From: JBAJNN01 sp036881905
Lineage (GTDB): Bacteria > Pseudomonadota > Alphaproteobacteria > Rhizobiales > Im1
Assembly: GCA_036881905.1 (NCBI GenBank)
Contig: JBAJNN010000013.1
Span: 1 to 49,231, forward strand
Length of the DNA: 49,231 nucleotides
Direction: 5' to 3'
Below the pieces are notes generated by a model. The model searched no databases, was not told where the DNA came from, and saw nothing but the letters and a program-made list of their open reading frames with translations. Shown here one piece after another: positions 1 to 9,837 of the stretch. Each line of letters opens with the position of its first letter. The stretch's first letter is position 1. Made by a program: the position numbers and the translations under genes.

Positions 1-1
1 C

Positions 2-295
2 AACACCCTGGGCTGGAACACTTTTCCGGTCCCGACGCTCACCGCACAAAATAAGGCCGACCTGACCCTTTGCGCCAAAACTATTCTGCTGGCGCGCGAG
101 GCGCATTTCCCTAGCCCCATCGCCGAGCTTTACAAGCCCGGGGCAATGCCGGAAAATCTGCGCTATGCCCATGCACGCAATGACGAGATGGTGGAGCGCA
201 TTTACATCGGGCGCAAATTCCGCAATGATAGCGAAAGACTGGAAAAACTATTTGACTTATACACCAAAATGAAGAATAAGCTGGAAAAGTCATGA
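2..295 (+). CDS. C-terminal end of an MmeI-like class I SAM-dependent DNA methyltransferase (5' end outside window)
   Basis: An open frame enters from the left edge and ends at TGA 293-295, giving about 97 C-terminal residues. They include NTFPVPTLTAQ near the start and RIYIGRKFRND near the end. This pattern matches the C-terminal region of the large YeeA/MmeI-like adenine DNA methyltransferases, which modify host DNA in restriction systems. The catalytic domain lies outside the window, so activity cannot be judged. The stop overlaps the ATG of the Mrr-type endonuclease gene by 4 bp, so the two are translationally coupled. The family call rests on C-terminal similarity alone. Confidence 0.75.
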   Translation, partial: NTLGWNTFPVPTLTAQNKADLTLCAKTILLAREAHFPSPIAELYKPGAMPENLRYAHARNDEMVERIYIGRKFRNDSERLEKLFDLYTKMKNKLEKS

Positions 296-1143
296 CCAAC
301 TCCCCGAAATCCCGTCGTTTTGTTCTGAGAGAAGATGCTTTTCCGGATATTTCCCTGATGATGCTGGTCACACTGGACGCCTTGAGAGCATTGGGAGGCT
401 CGGCCACCATTCGGGAAATTCTTGACTATACGATCGAGAATGAGGGCGTTACCGAGGCCGAACAGTCCTACCTTATGCCGAACGGACGGGATCGGCGATT
501 GGATTATTATCTCTCCTGGTCGCGGACCTATTTGAAGCGTGGTGGTGCTGTCGAAAATTCCGCGCGCGGCGTGTGGGCGCTCACCGAAGCGGGCGAGAAA
601 ATTCGCTCTCTGGCCGAGACCCGCGGGATTCGCTCGCGCGTCTATGAGGAAGAACGCCAACGCGCCAAACTCAAGCGCAGTGCCGAAAAGGCCGATGCGC
701 CCACCGCTCGATCCGATGAAGACCCCTCCGCCCCCCTCTCCGAGGAAGAACATGACGAGGCATGGCGGGATCGACTGCTGTTCGAGTTGCAACAACTGGC
801 GGCGGATTCCTTTGAGCGTCTGACACAGCGTCTGTTGCGCGAAGCCGGCTTCGTCAAGGTCGAGGTTCGCGGCAAAACCGGCGATGGCGGGATCGACGGC
901 GTCGGCGTCTTGCGCGTGAATCTTATTACCTTCCAAGTCTATTTCCAATGCAAAAAGTGGAGCAACAGTGTCGGCGCGAAAGACATTCGCGACTTTCGCG
1001 GCGCTTTGCAAGGGCGTGCCGATAAGGGCTTGTTCGTCACCACGAGCAGTTTCACCAAACAGGCTTCGGATGAAGCGGCGCGCGACGGCGCGATTGCGAT
1101 CGACTTGATCGATGGGCAGCGTTTGTGCGATCTGATGAAATGA
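292..1143 (+). CDS. Mrr-type restriction endonuclease
   Basis: The 283-residue protein has two recognisable parts. Roughly residues 15-110 form a winged-helix Mrr N-terminal DNA-recognition domain, and residues 165-283 form the Mrr catalytic domain. The PD-(D/E)XK-type core is visible as GDGGIDG followed by the beta strand FQCKKW, which supplies the acidic and lysine catalytic residues. A charged linker (about 115-160) separates the two. The start ATG overlaps the methyltransferase stop. Known Mrr proteins cut methylated DNA. Coupling to a methyltransferase and helicase suggests a restriction role here, but cleavage specificity is not readable from sequence. Confidence 0.9.
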   Translation: MTNSPKSRRFVLREDAFPDISLMMLVTLDALRALGGSATIREILDYTIENEGVTEAEQSYLMPNGRDRRLDYYLSWSRTYLKRGGAVENSARGVWALTEAGEKIRSLAETRGIRSRVYEEERQRAKLKRSAEKADAPTARSDEDPSAPLSEEEHDEAWRDRLLFELQQLAADSFERLTQRLLREAGFVKVEVRGKTGDGGIDGVGVLRVNLITFQVYFQCKKWSNSVGAKDIRDFRGALQGRADKGLFVTTSSFTKQASDEAARDGAIAIDLIDGQRLCDLMK

Positions 1144-1243
1144 TATGAGCTGGGCGTGAAGGCCGAAACGGTTGAACGCGTGACAATTCTGAGCGACTGG
1201 CTGAAAGAGATTTGATGGATCCAAATTAATTTGAGAAAGTGAT

Positions 1244-3385
1244 ATGACCTCAAAATCCGTTCTCTCGGTTTCCCTCGCTTGCGCGCAAAATGGCCGTTCG
1301 ACGCGATCGAACGAGCAAGGCATGCGCCCGATGCAGGAACGCGCCTTTCAAAAACGCGGCGAACCCTATCTGATCATCAAGGCGCCGCCGGCTTCGGGCA
1401 AAAGCCGGGCGCTGATGTTCATCGCTCTCGACAAGCTCCACAATCAGGGGCTGAAACAGACGATCGTCGCCGTGCCGGAGAAGACCATCGGCGCGAGCTT
1501 CGCCGATGAACCACTCTCCGAATCCGGTTTCCGGGTCGATTGGGTCGTCGCCCCGAAATGGAACCTGTGCAACGCCCCCGGCGGGGACAATGGCGGCAAG
1601 GCCAATGCGGTGAAGGCGTTTCTCGACAGCGGCAATCGAGAGGCGGAGGGCGCGGCCGCAACCGGAAACGCCGATCAACAGGCGGGGAGCGGCGAAGCCA
1701 CGATTGAGAACGCCGATAAAGTGTTGCTGTGCACCCATGCCACCTTTCGCTTCTCCGTCGAGCGATTCGGGGTGGAGGCGTTCGACTATCGATTGATCGC
1801 CATAGACGAGTTTCACCATGTTTCGGCCAATCCCGACAACAGGCTGGGCGATCATCTCAAACGCCTTATCGCCCGCGGCAAGGTTCATATCGTCGCCATG
1901 ACCGGCAGCTATTTCCGCGGCGACGCCGAGCCGGTGCTCAGCCCCGAGGACGAGGCGAAGTTCGACACCGTCACCTACACCTATTACGAGCAGCTCAACG
2001 GCTATGAATATCTCAAACGAATCGAGATCGGCCATTACTTTTATTCGGGGGCCTATGCCGACAGCATTCTCGACGTGCTCGATCCAACCGAAAAGACCAT
2101 CATTCACATTCCCAACGTCAATTCGCGCGAAAGCACCAAGGACAAGATCAGGGAAGTCGAACATATTCTGGGACAGCTTGGCGAATGGCAGGGCGCGGAC
2201 CCCGAAACCGGCTTCCAACTCGTGAAAACATCGCAAGGCCGCGTGCTCAAAATCGCCGACCTTGTCGATGACGATCCGGTCAAGCGCGAGCGTGTCGCCG
2301 CCGCGCTGAAAGACCCGGCCTGCAATAAAGACTCCGATTATGTGGATATGATCATTGCGCTCGGCATGGCCAAGGAAGGCTTCGACTGGATCTGGTGCGA
2401 ACATGCGCTGACCGTCGGCTATCGTTCGAGCCTGACCGAGATCGTGCAGATTATCGGCCGCACCACTCGCGACGCGCCGGGCAAGACCCGCGTGCGCTTC
2501 ACCAATCTGATCGCCGAACCCGACGCCTCGGAACAGGAAGTCGCTGAGGCGGTGAACGATACGCTGAAAGCCATCGCCGCCAGCTTGCTTATGGAACAGG
2601 TGCTCGCGCCCCGCTTTGCCTTCACCGCGAAAACCCCGCAAAGCCAGCCGATGGAGGATTTCAACTACGGGACCGGCGGCTATGATTACGACAAGACCAA
2701 TTTCGGTTTCGATGAAGAAAGCGGCCGGGTGCATATCGAGATCAAAGGGTTGGCCGAGCCGAAAAGCGTGGAAGCCACGCGCATCTGCCGACAGGACTTG
2801 AATGAAGTGATCGCCGCCTTCGTTCAGGACAGGACGGCCATCGAACGCGGGTTTTGCGACGAAGAACTGGTGCCGGAAGAGCTGACCCAGCTCCGGCTGG
2901 GGAAAATCATCAAGGATAAATACCCCTCTCTCGACGACGCCGATCGCGAAGCGGTGCGCCAGCATGCCATCGCCGCCCTCAACCTGACCCAGAAAGTAAA
3001 GGCCATTGCGGTCGAGAGCAATGACGAAGACAAAAGCGGCAACACCGCGCTGATCGACGGGGTGCGCAAATTCGTCATGGATGTGCGCGAGCTCGACATC
3101 GACCTTATCGACCGGATCAATCCCTTCGGCGCGGCGTACGCCATTTTGGCCAAATCCATGGGTGAGAGGAGTTTCCGCCAAATGGCGGCGGTCATTTCGG
3201 CCAAAAAAACCAAACTGACGGTGGAAGACGCCCGCGACCTTGCACGTAGGGCCGTGCGATTCAAGCGCGAGCACGGGCGTTTGCCTGCCGTGGCGTCCTA
3301 CGACCCGTGGGAGCGGAAAATGGCCGAAGGCGTGGCCGTCCTTAAGCGGATGAAAGAGGGGGCGCTCAATGAGCAGATCCGCTGA
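1244..3385 (+). CDS. DEAD/DEAH-box (SF2) helicase family protein of a restriction operon
   Basis: The 713-residue protein carries the SF2 helicase motifs. Walker A is APPASGKS at about residues 47-54. A DEAH-type motif II reads IDEFHH near 187, and motif VI QIIGRTTRD lies near 402-410. The last 250 residues form a helical region without a motif I recognise. It would use ATP to move on DNA in a restriction complex. The ATG at 1244 has a purine-rich stretch (GAGAAAG) just upstream. A 100-bp gap separates it from the Mrr gene, and it overlaps the GIY-YIG gene by 17 bp. No frameshift is seen. The precise system type is not identified. Confidence 0.85.
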   Translation: MTSKSVLSVSLACAQNGRSTRSNEQGMRPMQERAFQKRGEPYLIIKAPPASGKSRALMFIALDKLHNQGLKQTIVAVPEKTIGASFADEPLSESGFRVDWVVAPKWNLCNAPGGDNGGKANAVKAFLDSGNREAEGAAATGNADQQAGSGEATIENADKVLLCTHATFRFSVERFGVEAFDYRLIAIDEFHHVSANPDNRLGDHLKRLIARGKVHIVAMTGSYFRGDAEPVLSPEDEAKFDTVTYTYYEQLNGYEYLKRIEIGHYFYSGAYADSILDVLDPTEKTIIHIPNVNSRESTKDKIREVEHILGQLGEWQGADPETGFQLVKTSQGRVLKIADLVDDDPVKRERVAAALKDPACNKDSDYVDMIIALGMAKEGFDWIWCEHALTVGYRSSLTEIVQIIGRTTRDAPGKTRVRFTNLIAEPDASEQEVAEAVNDTLKAIAASLLMEQVLAPRFAFTAKTPQSQPMEDFNYGTGGYDYDKTNFGFDEESGRVHIEIKGLAEPKSVEATRICRQDLNEVIAAFVQDRTAIERGFCDEELVPEELTQLRLGKIIKDKYPSLDDADREAVRQHAIAALNLTQKVKAIAVESNDEDKSGNTALIDGVRKFVMDVRELDIDLIDRINPFGAAYAILAKSMGERSFRQMAAVISAKKTKLTVEDARDLARRAVRFKREHGRLPAVASYDPWERKMAEGVAVLKRMKEGALNEQIR

Positions 3386-4580
3386 AAAATTCACGCAGGA
3401 GGATGACGCGCTTCTCACTGAACTGGGAATCGAGGTCGAGAGCAGAAAGGCGGCATCCCTGACGGCGCGTGAGGAACGAATCATTGCCGGTTTCGAGGAG
3501 ATTCAGCGTTTCCGCGAGGAAAACGGTCGCCTTCCCCAGCATGGAGAGGACAGGGATATTTTCGAGCGGCTTTATGCCGCGCGCCTCGACCGCATCGCCA
3601 AGCGGGAAGAGTGCCGGACTGTGCTCGAAGACCGCGATGATTACGGGCTTTTGTCGGGGGAGGGGGCCGCGATCGAGGCTGAAACTGGCGAGTTGGATGA
3701 TGATGCTTTGCTCGCCGAACTCGGCATGGGAGTGGAAAGGTCCGAAATCGCCGAATTGCGCCATGTTCGCCCCATGGCGGAGCGAAAAGCGGCGCAAGAC
3801 GTCGCCAACCGCGAGAGATGCCGGGACTTTGCAATCTATAAGCCGCTGTTTGAGCAAATTCAAAAAGAACTGGAGGCCGGAATCCGCGAAACCCGCCGCT
3901 TCGAGATGAAAGCCGAGATTGCGAAGGGGCGTTTTTTCATCGTCGGCGGCCAGAAAGCCTATGTGGCGGAAATGGGCAAAAGTTTCATAACCGATCATGG
4001 CAGGACCGATGCCAGGCTTCGCGTGATCTTCGACAATGGCGCCGAGAGCAATATGCTCATGCGGTCTTTGCAACGCGCGCTCAACAAGGACGCGGCCGGG
4101 CGCAGGATTACCGAGCCGGTGGCCGGGCCGCTCTTTGCCGAGCATACCATCGATGGCGACAAAGCCAGCGGGATCGTCTATGTGCTGCGCAGCAAATCCA
4201 ACCATCCGATCGTGTCCGTGAATCGTGAGCTGGTTCACAAGATCGGCGTGACCGATATGGCCATCGAGAAACGTATCGCCGGCGCGCATTTGCAACCGAC
4301 CTTCCTCATGGCCGGCGTCGAGGTGGTCGCGACCTATGAGCTCTTCAACATCAGCCGAAAGAAACTTGAGACTGTGATCCACCGCATCTTCGCGCCCGCG
4401 CGGCTGGACATCGAGATCAAGGATCGCTTCGGCCAGCCGGTCGTGCCGAGGGAATGGTTTCTGGTTCCGTTATTCGCCATCGATGACGCCGTTGCGAAAA
4501 TCAGGGACGGCACCATGACCGGCTATGTTTATGATCCAAAGACCGCCGGCTTGATCCCTATTCCACCACATGATCGGTAA
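3369..4580 (+). CDS. GIY-YIG (T5orf172/Mug113-like) nuclease-domain protein
   Basis: The 403-residue protein starts inside the helicase gene (17-bp overlap), so it is the last gene of the same operon. Residues 1-180 are charged, probably coiled-coil-rich, and of unknown fold. A nuclease-like domain starts near residue 267 with GIVYVL (the GIY equivalent), followed by KIGVTD (the YIG equivalent). FNISRKKLETVIHRIF and REWFLVP further on are typical of the T5orf172/Mug113 branch of GIY-YIG enzymes. It would cut DNA, presumably foreign DNA, with the helicase. The final residues run to TAA just before the convergent methyltransferase gene at 4622. Confidence 0.8.
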   Translation: MSRSAEKFTQEDDALLTELGIEVESRKAASLTAREERIIAGFEEIQRFREENGRLPQHGEDRDIFERLYAARLDRIAKREECRTVLEDRDDYGLLSGEGAAIEAETGELDDDALLAELGMGVERSEIAELRHVRPMAERKAAQDVANRERCRDFAIYKPLFEQIQKELEAGIRETRRFEMKAEIAKGRFFIVGGQKAYVAEMGKSFITDHGRTDARLRVIFDNGAESNMLMRSLQRALNKDAAGRRITEPVAGPLFAEHTIDGDKASGIVYVLRSKSNHPIVSVNRELVHKIGVTDMAIEKRIAGAHLQPTFLMAGVEVVATYELFNISRKKLETVIHRIFAPARLDIEIKDRFGQPVVPREWFLVPLFAIDDAVAKIRDGTMTGYVYDPKTAGLIPIPPHDR

Positions 4581-4621
4581 AGAACAGGATTGCCCCACTT
4601 GGGCCCCATAATCGCCGGGCC

Positions 4622-5374
4622 TCATATTCGCTTGCCGCGACAAGCGCCATGACCGAGGATGGTGGCGGTTGGGGCGCCGCGAGGTTTAAGCCCCGCAATG
4701 AGGCCGCGCATGGGCGCCGGTTTGCCGGTGGCGTGAATCTGCTTGACCGCCTCGACGATCATGACTCCGGAAAAGGCCGGTAACGCCCATGATCCGATAC
4801 GCTCGCAAACCGCGGCGTGACGCCTGAAAAAAACCGGTTTGAATGGTGGGACGAACAGGGCGTGTTCCAGAGCGCATGGCGTAAGCATAGCATCGCGCAG
4901 AATTTGCGTGATCTGCCGCGGTGAGAAGGACAACCCACGGCCAAAGGGGGTATGATCGCATCTCCACAGGCCATAGCGGTTGGGCACGATCACAACCGCC
5001 CATCCCGAAGGCTTGAGCGCCCGCCATACTCCATGCAGGGTTTTTTGTGGATTTCCGGTGAATTCAAGACCATGAACGACAAAGACGCAATCGATGCTCC
5101 CGTCGGGCAGGGGAAGACCGGCTTCATCGACCAGCGCTGTTGCGCCGGGCGCTGAGGGAGGCCATTGTGTCGCCCCCTGACATGCCAGCATGAAACACAG
5201 GACACGGTCCGCCTGTTCGCGCAGCGCATCAAGATAGGGTGCGCCATAGCCCAGCCCAAGAACGACCGTCCCACGCAGACGACGAATATGCGCTTGCAGC
5301 TTGCGCGCGATCAACCGCCGCGTCAATATCCCGAGGGGCGTTTTATAAAAAGTCTCAAGCGCGGTTATGTCCAT
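4622..5374 (-). CDS. class I SAM-dependent methyltransferase (type 11-like)
   Basis: The 250-residue protein has a Rossmann methyltransferase core. The SAM-binding motif I is VLGLGYGAPYLDAL near residue 40, and a motif-IV-like segment (GSIDCVFVVHGLEF) lies around 95-110, followed by a P-S/G-rich post-motif (LKPSGWAVVIVPN). The substrate is unknown. A methyltransferase gene divergent from gloB is a common arrangement in Rhizobiales, and the 210-bp gap to gloB probably holds both promoters. It converges with the restriction operon, 41 bp away, so it marks the return to core chromosome. Confidence 0.8.
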   Translation of the reverse strand: MDITALETFYKTPLGILTRRLIARKLQAHIRRLRGTVVLGLGYGAPYLDALREQADRVLCFMLACQGATQWPPSAPGATALVDEAGLPLPDGSIDCVFVVHGLEFTGNPQKTLHGVWRALKPSGWAVVIVPNRYGLWRCDHTPFGRGLSFSPRQITQILRDAMLTPCALEHALFVPPFKPVFFRRHAAVCERIGSWALPAFSGVMIVEAVKQIHATGKPAPMRGLIAGLKPRGAPTATILGHGACRGKRI

Positions 5375-5584
5375 ATCTCAAGACTCTTTGCAGCATCGGA
5401 CGCATGAGGTCCCATGATATTCGATAATGATATAAATCGCGCAAGCGCCGATTATGCTGGGCGGCATGCAGCGTACATGATAAAATACCCTTAAGGGCAA
5501 ATGCCATTGCAAATGGTCATTGTATCATGGTCGGTTAGGGGAAAAACCGCGATACAAGCTGTCGAATGAGGCGAAAGACATAAG

Positions 5585-6361
5585 ATGACAACACTTCAAC
5601 TTCATCGGTTTTTGTGCAGGCAGGACAATTATGGTGTCCTGGTCCATGATCCCGCCTCCGGCCGCACGGCCTCCATCGACGCGCCGGAGTTGTCGGCGAT
5701 CGAGGCGGCCTTGAAAGCAACCGGCTGGCGGTTGAACGAGATTTGGTGCACGCACCATCATCACGATCACACCGCGGCTATTCCCGCGCTCAAGGCGGCC
5801 TATGGCTGCACCGTCTATGGGCCGAAGGCGGAAGCCGACCGCATCGCCGGCCTCGATATTTTGCTCGGTGGCGGCGATCAGTTCGATTTTTCCGGCCACC
5901 GCGTCGATACTCTCGATACCCCCGGCCATACGCTCGGTCATATCGTTTTCACCATTGCCGGCCAGAAACTCGCTTTTACCGGCGATACGCTGTTCGCGCT
6001 CGGCTGTGGACGGGTGATTGAGGGGACAATGCGGCAGATGTGGACGTCGCTCTCGCGGCTCATGGCGTTGCCGGGCGCGACCGGAATTTATTGCGGCCAC
6101 GAGTATACCGCGGCCAATGCGCGTTTTGCCCTCAGTGTCGATCCGGACAACGAATCCTTGCGTCAACGCGCCGAGAAAATCATGCGGCAGCGATCGCGCG
6201 GCGAGTTGACGTTGCCGACCACTCTTGACCTCGAACTGACGACCAATCCTTTCCTGCGGGTCGGCGATCCGGCGATTCGCCGCCATCTCAGCATGGCGAG
6301 CGCCAGTGACGTCGAGGTCTTCGCCGAATTGCGCCGTCGTAAGGATTGTTTCGGAGGTTAG
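5585..6361 (+). CDS. gloB: hydroxyacylglutathione hydrolase (glyoxalase II)
   Basis: The enzyme hydrolyses S-lactoylglutathione to D-lactate and glutathione, the second step of methylglyoxal detoxification in the cytoplasm. The 258-residue length is normal. The metallo-beta-lactamase metal site is intact: THHHHDHTA near residue 57, TPGHTLGH near 115, GDTLFALGCGR near 137 and CGHEYT near 170. The C-terminal HAGH domain ends ELRRRKDCF. The gene is transcribed alone, divergent from the methyltransferase. Confidence 0.95.
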   Translation: MTTLQLHRFLCRQDNYGVLVHDPASGRTASIDAPELSAIEAALKATGWRLNEIWCTHHHHDHTAAIPALKAAYGCTVYGPKAEADRIAGLDILLGGGDQFDFSGHRVDTLDTPGHTLGHIVFTIAGQKLAFTGDTLFALGCGRVIEGTMRQMWTSLSRLMALPGATGIYCGHEYTAANARFALSVDPDNESLRQRAEKIMRQRSRGELTLPTTLDLELTTNPFLRVGDPAIRRHLSMASASDVEVFAELRRRKDCFGG

Positions 6362-6576
6362 GCCGCGGCTCACAAACGGTATCGCCACCTCGCCAGCCGG
6401 TCCGGTCTTGTGCGTAAGCGGCTGGACAGGCTGCGCATCGGCCGGCCGGATGAAAACCTGCCGGAAATCCGATCCCAAGCATTGAACAAACAAGGCAAAG
6501 CGGCTAAAAGGGGGCCTTGCATGTACGCCGCCTATCCGCTCTCTGAAAGCCAAACTGTTTTTAAGGAAACACCTCC

Positions 6577-8076
6577 ATGAAGATCAAATTTGCCGATTTG
6601 GCCGTCCCAACCTCCGGTAGTCTCGTTATTTTCTCGGGCCAAGGCGGTAAACTCGGCGCATTCGGACAAAAAATCGATGAAATGACCGACGGCCAGGTGG
6701 CTCGCGCCATCAAAGTCGCCAGTTTTACCGGCAAAAACGATCAGGCGCTCGATATTATCGCTCCATCGGGCCTTGAACTCTCGCGGTTGTTCGTGGTGGG
6801 AACGCACGGGCCTGACGGGCTTGAGCCGGTTGATTTTGAATATGCGGGCGCGACGGCAAGGGGAGCGCTTGCCGACAGTGCGGACAAAGCGGCGTTTATC
6901 GCCGTTGACGTCGAAACCGGCCAGGACATGCACGCCGAACACATCGCGGCGTTGATCGCCTCCGGCGCACTTTTGCGCGGCTACAGCTTTGATAAATACA
7001 AATCCGCAACTCCGGATGACAAAACCAAAACGCGGCCGATTTTGAAGTCGCTGACGGTGATGACGGCCGATCCGCCCGCCGCAAGACTCAACTTTCGCCC
7101 CTTTGAAGCCGTGAGCGCGGGGGTCATGTTGGCGCGCGATCTGGTCAATGAGCCGGCCAATGTTCTCACCCCGAAGACTTTTGCCGGACGGACCAAGGCG
7201 CTGGAAAAACTTGGCGTCGCGGTGGACATTCTCGAATCCGCGCAGCTTAAGAAACTTGGCATGAACGCCCTGCTCGCCGTGGGAAAAGGTTCGGCGAATG
7301 AGAGCCGGGTCGCCATTATGAGGTGGAATGGGGCCGGCAAAAATGACAAGCCGGTTGCTTTTGTCGGCAAAGGGGTGACATTCGATTCCGGGGGCCTTTC
7401 CATCAAGCCCGCCGCCAACATGCATGAGATGAAAGGCGATATGGGGGGCGCTGCCTGCGTGACCGGCCTGATGCATGCGCTTGCCGCTCGCAAGGCCGGC
7501 GTCAATGCCGTCGGCATCGTCGGTTTGGTGGAAAACATGCCGGGCGGCAAGGCGCAAAGACCGGGTGATATTATCACCTCACTGTCGGGCCAGACCATAG
7601 AGGTGCAAAATACCGACGCCGAGGGTCGCCTGGTTCTGGCCGATCTGCTCTGGTATACTCAAAACCGTTTCAAGCCGAAATTCATGATCGATCTGGCGAC
7701 ATTGACCGGCGCCATCCTGATTGCGTTGGGCAAGGAACATGCCGGATTGTTCGCCAGTGACGATACGCTGGCCGATCGTCTGATCGCATCCAGCCTTGAA
7801 ACCCGCGAGAAAGTCTGGCGCATGCCTTTGACGGCGGAATACGACAAGCTGATCGACTGCGACGTCGCCGATATGAAAAATGTCGGCGGACGTCTGGCCG
7901 GTTCGATCACCGCCGGGCAATTTCTCCAGCGTTTCGTCAATAAGACGCCATGGGTGCATCTCGATATTGCCGGTGTCGCCATGGGAAGCAAGAAAACCCC
8001 TTTAAACCAAGGCTGGGCGTCGGGCTGGGGTGTGAGGCTGCTCAATCGTTTTTTGCTGCGGTATTACGAAAAATAA
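6577..8076 (+). CDS. pepA: leucyl aminopeptidase (M17 family)
   Basis: A cytosolic dizinc/manganese aminopeptidase that removes N-terminal residues from peptides. The 499-residue length is normal. The family signature NTDAEGRLVLADLL lies near residue 345. The metal-binding segment GKGVTFDSGG is near 262 and MKGDMGGAA near 284, so the active site looks complete. The ATG at 6577 follows an AAGGA-type ribosome-binding site (about 6559-6563). Downstream there is a 1.7-kb stretch without a convincing gene, whereas holC often follows pepA in related genomes. Confidence 0.95.
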   Translation: MKIKFADLAVPTSGSLVIFSGQGGKLGAFGQKIDEMTDGQVARAIKVASFTGKNDQALDIIAPSGLELSRLFVVGTHGPDGLEPVDFEYAGATARGALADSADKAAFIAVDVETGQDMHAEHIAALIASGALLRGYSFDKYKSATPDDKTKTRPILKSLTVMTADPPAARLNFRPFEAVSAGVMLARDLVNEPANVLTPKTFAGRTKALEKLGVAVDILESAQLKKLGMNALLAVGKGSANESRVAIMRWNGAGKNDKPVAFVGKGVTFDSGGLSIKPAANMHEMKGDMGGAACVTGLMHALAARKAGVNAVGIVGLVENMPGGKAQRPGDIITSLSGQTIEVQNTDAEGRLVLADLLWYTQNRFKPKFMIDLATLTGAILIALGKEHAGLFASDDTLADRLIASSLETREKVWRMPLTAEYDKLIDCDVADMKNVGGRLAGSITAGQFLQRFVNKTPWVHLDIAGVAMGSKKTPLNQGWASGWGVRLLNRFLLRYYEK

Positions 8077-9837
8077 CGTCAGCGGGAATCGAATGTGCAA
8101 TTGAAGGATATTGATGGATTAAGTTAGTTCTGTCCGGGGTTCCCTGATCTTATGGGCGTGGACGCCTCTTAAGAATGTCAAAATGCCAAGACATGGAACA
8201 AGCCAACTCAATGGGTTATATGAATGGACTCTGCGGATTGTGAGGGTTTTTAGAGGTGTCCAGTTGCTGAAGTCTTTGGGCAATGACCGCCATTTACAGT
8301 CATTCTCCGCGACACACAAAACCGAGTCGCTCAAAGTCAAATTCCCTATCTTATATGACCGCGCTCTGCGGGAAGGTGACGGTGAAACAGATAGGCACCT
8401 CTAAAAGCTCAAGATTCTGGCGCGATCCAAGGTCGACGAGAGGTTTTCAAGCGGCTCATGAACGCATTGAGTTGGCTTTTGCTCCTTGGGACCCCATCTC
8501 CCTGCTTGTGCATTCGGAGTCTGAGGTTTTTTGGAAGTGTGCGATTGCGCCTGGACCGAGCATTTCATGCATAAGCAATGATACAACCTGGCCCTAATTA
8601 TGAATGTTAGTATGACTTGGATTCAGGCTTTCAATTCCTCCTTAATGGCATTTAAAAATGCTCCGATGATTGCTCCGCTGAAAAACAGTTGATCACAAAT
8701 AACAAATATTTCTTTTCTCGTATATCCAAAATTAATTGGCGGGCCTGAAAACCTACCGATTGTTAAAAAACCACTGACTCTCATTTTCTTTCACATAAGA
8801 AACGGCATTTTTGATATGTTCATTAATTTCAATGACAGATAATTCGGTAACGAACGGAATCATCGCCACATGGCCTTCTTTAGACTGGATAGGAAAGCCA
8901 AAATGGTAATTGTCATTAATAAAAATTACATCTTTACCGCAGTGCCGTCCAATGATTCCATTCAAGCCTTTAAATTGATCGTATTCAAGAACGTCAGAAA
9001 TCTTTTTATAATATCAGAAAAATGTTTCTTTGTCAATTTTATAAATAATTAATGGTTTAAATTTATTTTTATAGTCTTTTTTATCCATAAATTATTTTTA
9101 ATATTTGAAAAAGATAATATCATCTGTGGGTTATGTTTATCTCTTTTTCCCGCCAAACCTCTCCCCGTTATGTCCATTTCTCTGATTTTTATCATCCGGC
9201 TCTCTCCGGAAGCTGGTGTTGAGTGTCTGAGAAAAAATTAGGGGTAAATGATCTCATCAGCTTATGATTCCATGTGATTTTAGAAGACGACAGAGAACCT
9301 TATCCCTTGAACTGAAATCATCTAGCACAATCATACAAGCGCGGACTGTATTATCAAGTGACAACACCGACCTGGAGTGGAAAAATATCGCACATTTTGG
9401 GCGTGCTACCGCAAGGTTGAACTTTCCTATGAGCACGATCTCCGAGAGTTATGAAGTGCCATCCGGTCTGTTGCGGTCGGGCTAGCAATGGTGGCTTCCG
9501 CAAAGGGATTTTTCGCCGTTTGCGATGGTGCAGGCCATAACGTCTGCCGCAGGCACGAAAGTGTTTGGCCCTCTTTGATGAACGAGGCGCTGGTGACGGC
9601 AAGACGTCTTTTTGCAAGACGGGACAGCGAAGCGACGGCCCGTCATCATTGACAATCGGATCGCTTTCAAAAAAACCTCGGCTTTGGATGCAATGGGGGG
9701 AGACGAATTTTCAAAAAGCGGCTTTAGCTCTCTGCGTTAATGAGAGTCTCAAGAAAGCCGGACGGCGCGAACAGTGCTGAAATTGGGATTTTTAAGGGTG
9801 TCCATAGAGTATGATTTCAGGATATGATCGCGGCAAT
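8077..9837. other. gene-poor, AT-richer stretch between pepA and rlmN
   Basis: About 1.76 kb without a convincing gene. The segment 8600-9130 is clearly AT-rich compared with flanking DNA, with long T and A runs around 9050-9120. Short open frames exist on both strands, but apart from the fragment at 8753-8965 none resembles a protein I know. No tRNA cloverleaf or rRNA segment was seen. It may be decayed accessory DNA or an old insertion site. This is inference from base composition and the lack of frames. Confidence 0.6.
8753..8965 (-). CDS. small hypothetical protein or C-terminal remnant
   Basis: A 70-residue frame starting at TTG whose composition looks protein-like (HFGFPIQSKEGHVAMIPFV, then a helical end INEHIKNAVSYVKENES). 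The same frame continues upstream of the TTG for about 17 more codons to a stop without an ATG, which suggests a longer gene that lost its 5' end. It lies in the AT-rich stretch, so base use is unlike the neighbours and it may have been acquired. I do not recognise the family. It could be an immunity-like or phage-derived fragment, but nothing proves expression. Confidence 0.3.
   Translation of the reverse strand: MNGIIGRHCGKDVIFINDNYHFGFPIQSKEGHVAMIPFVTELSVIEINEHIKNAVSYVKENESQWFFNNR

Noticed and set aside
202..1323. 373-codon minus-strand frame over the Mrr gene
   Set aside because: It is antisense to the clear Mrr endonuclease and has no family resemblance.
1250..3484. Long open frame (744 codons) on the minus strand across the helicase gene
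   Set aside because: It is a mirror frame of the well-supported helicase gene in GC-rich DNA; its translation has no recognisable domain.
9264..9780. Several short frames before rlmN
   Set aside because: They lack ribosome-binding sites and protein-like composition, and none resembles a known family.
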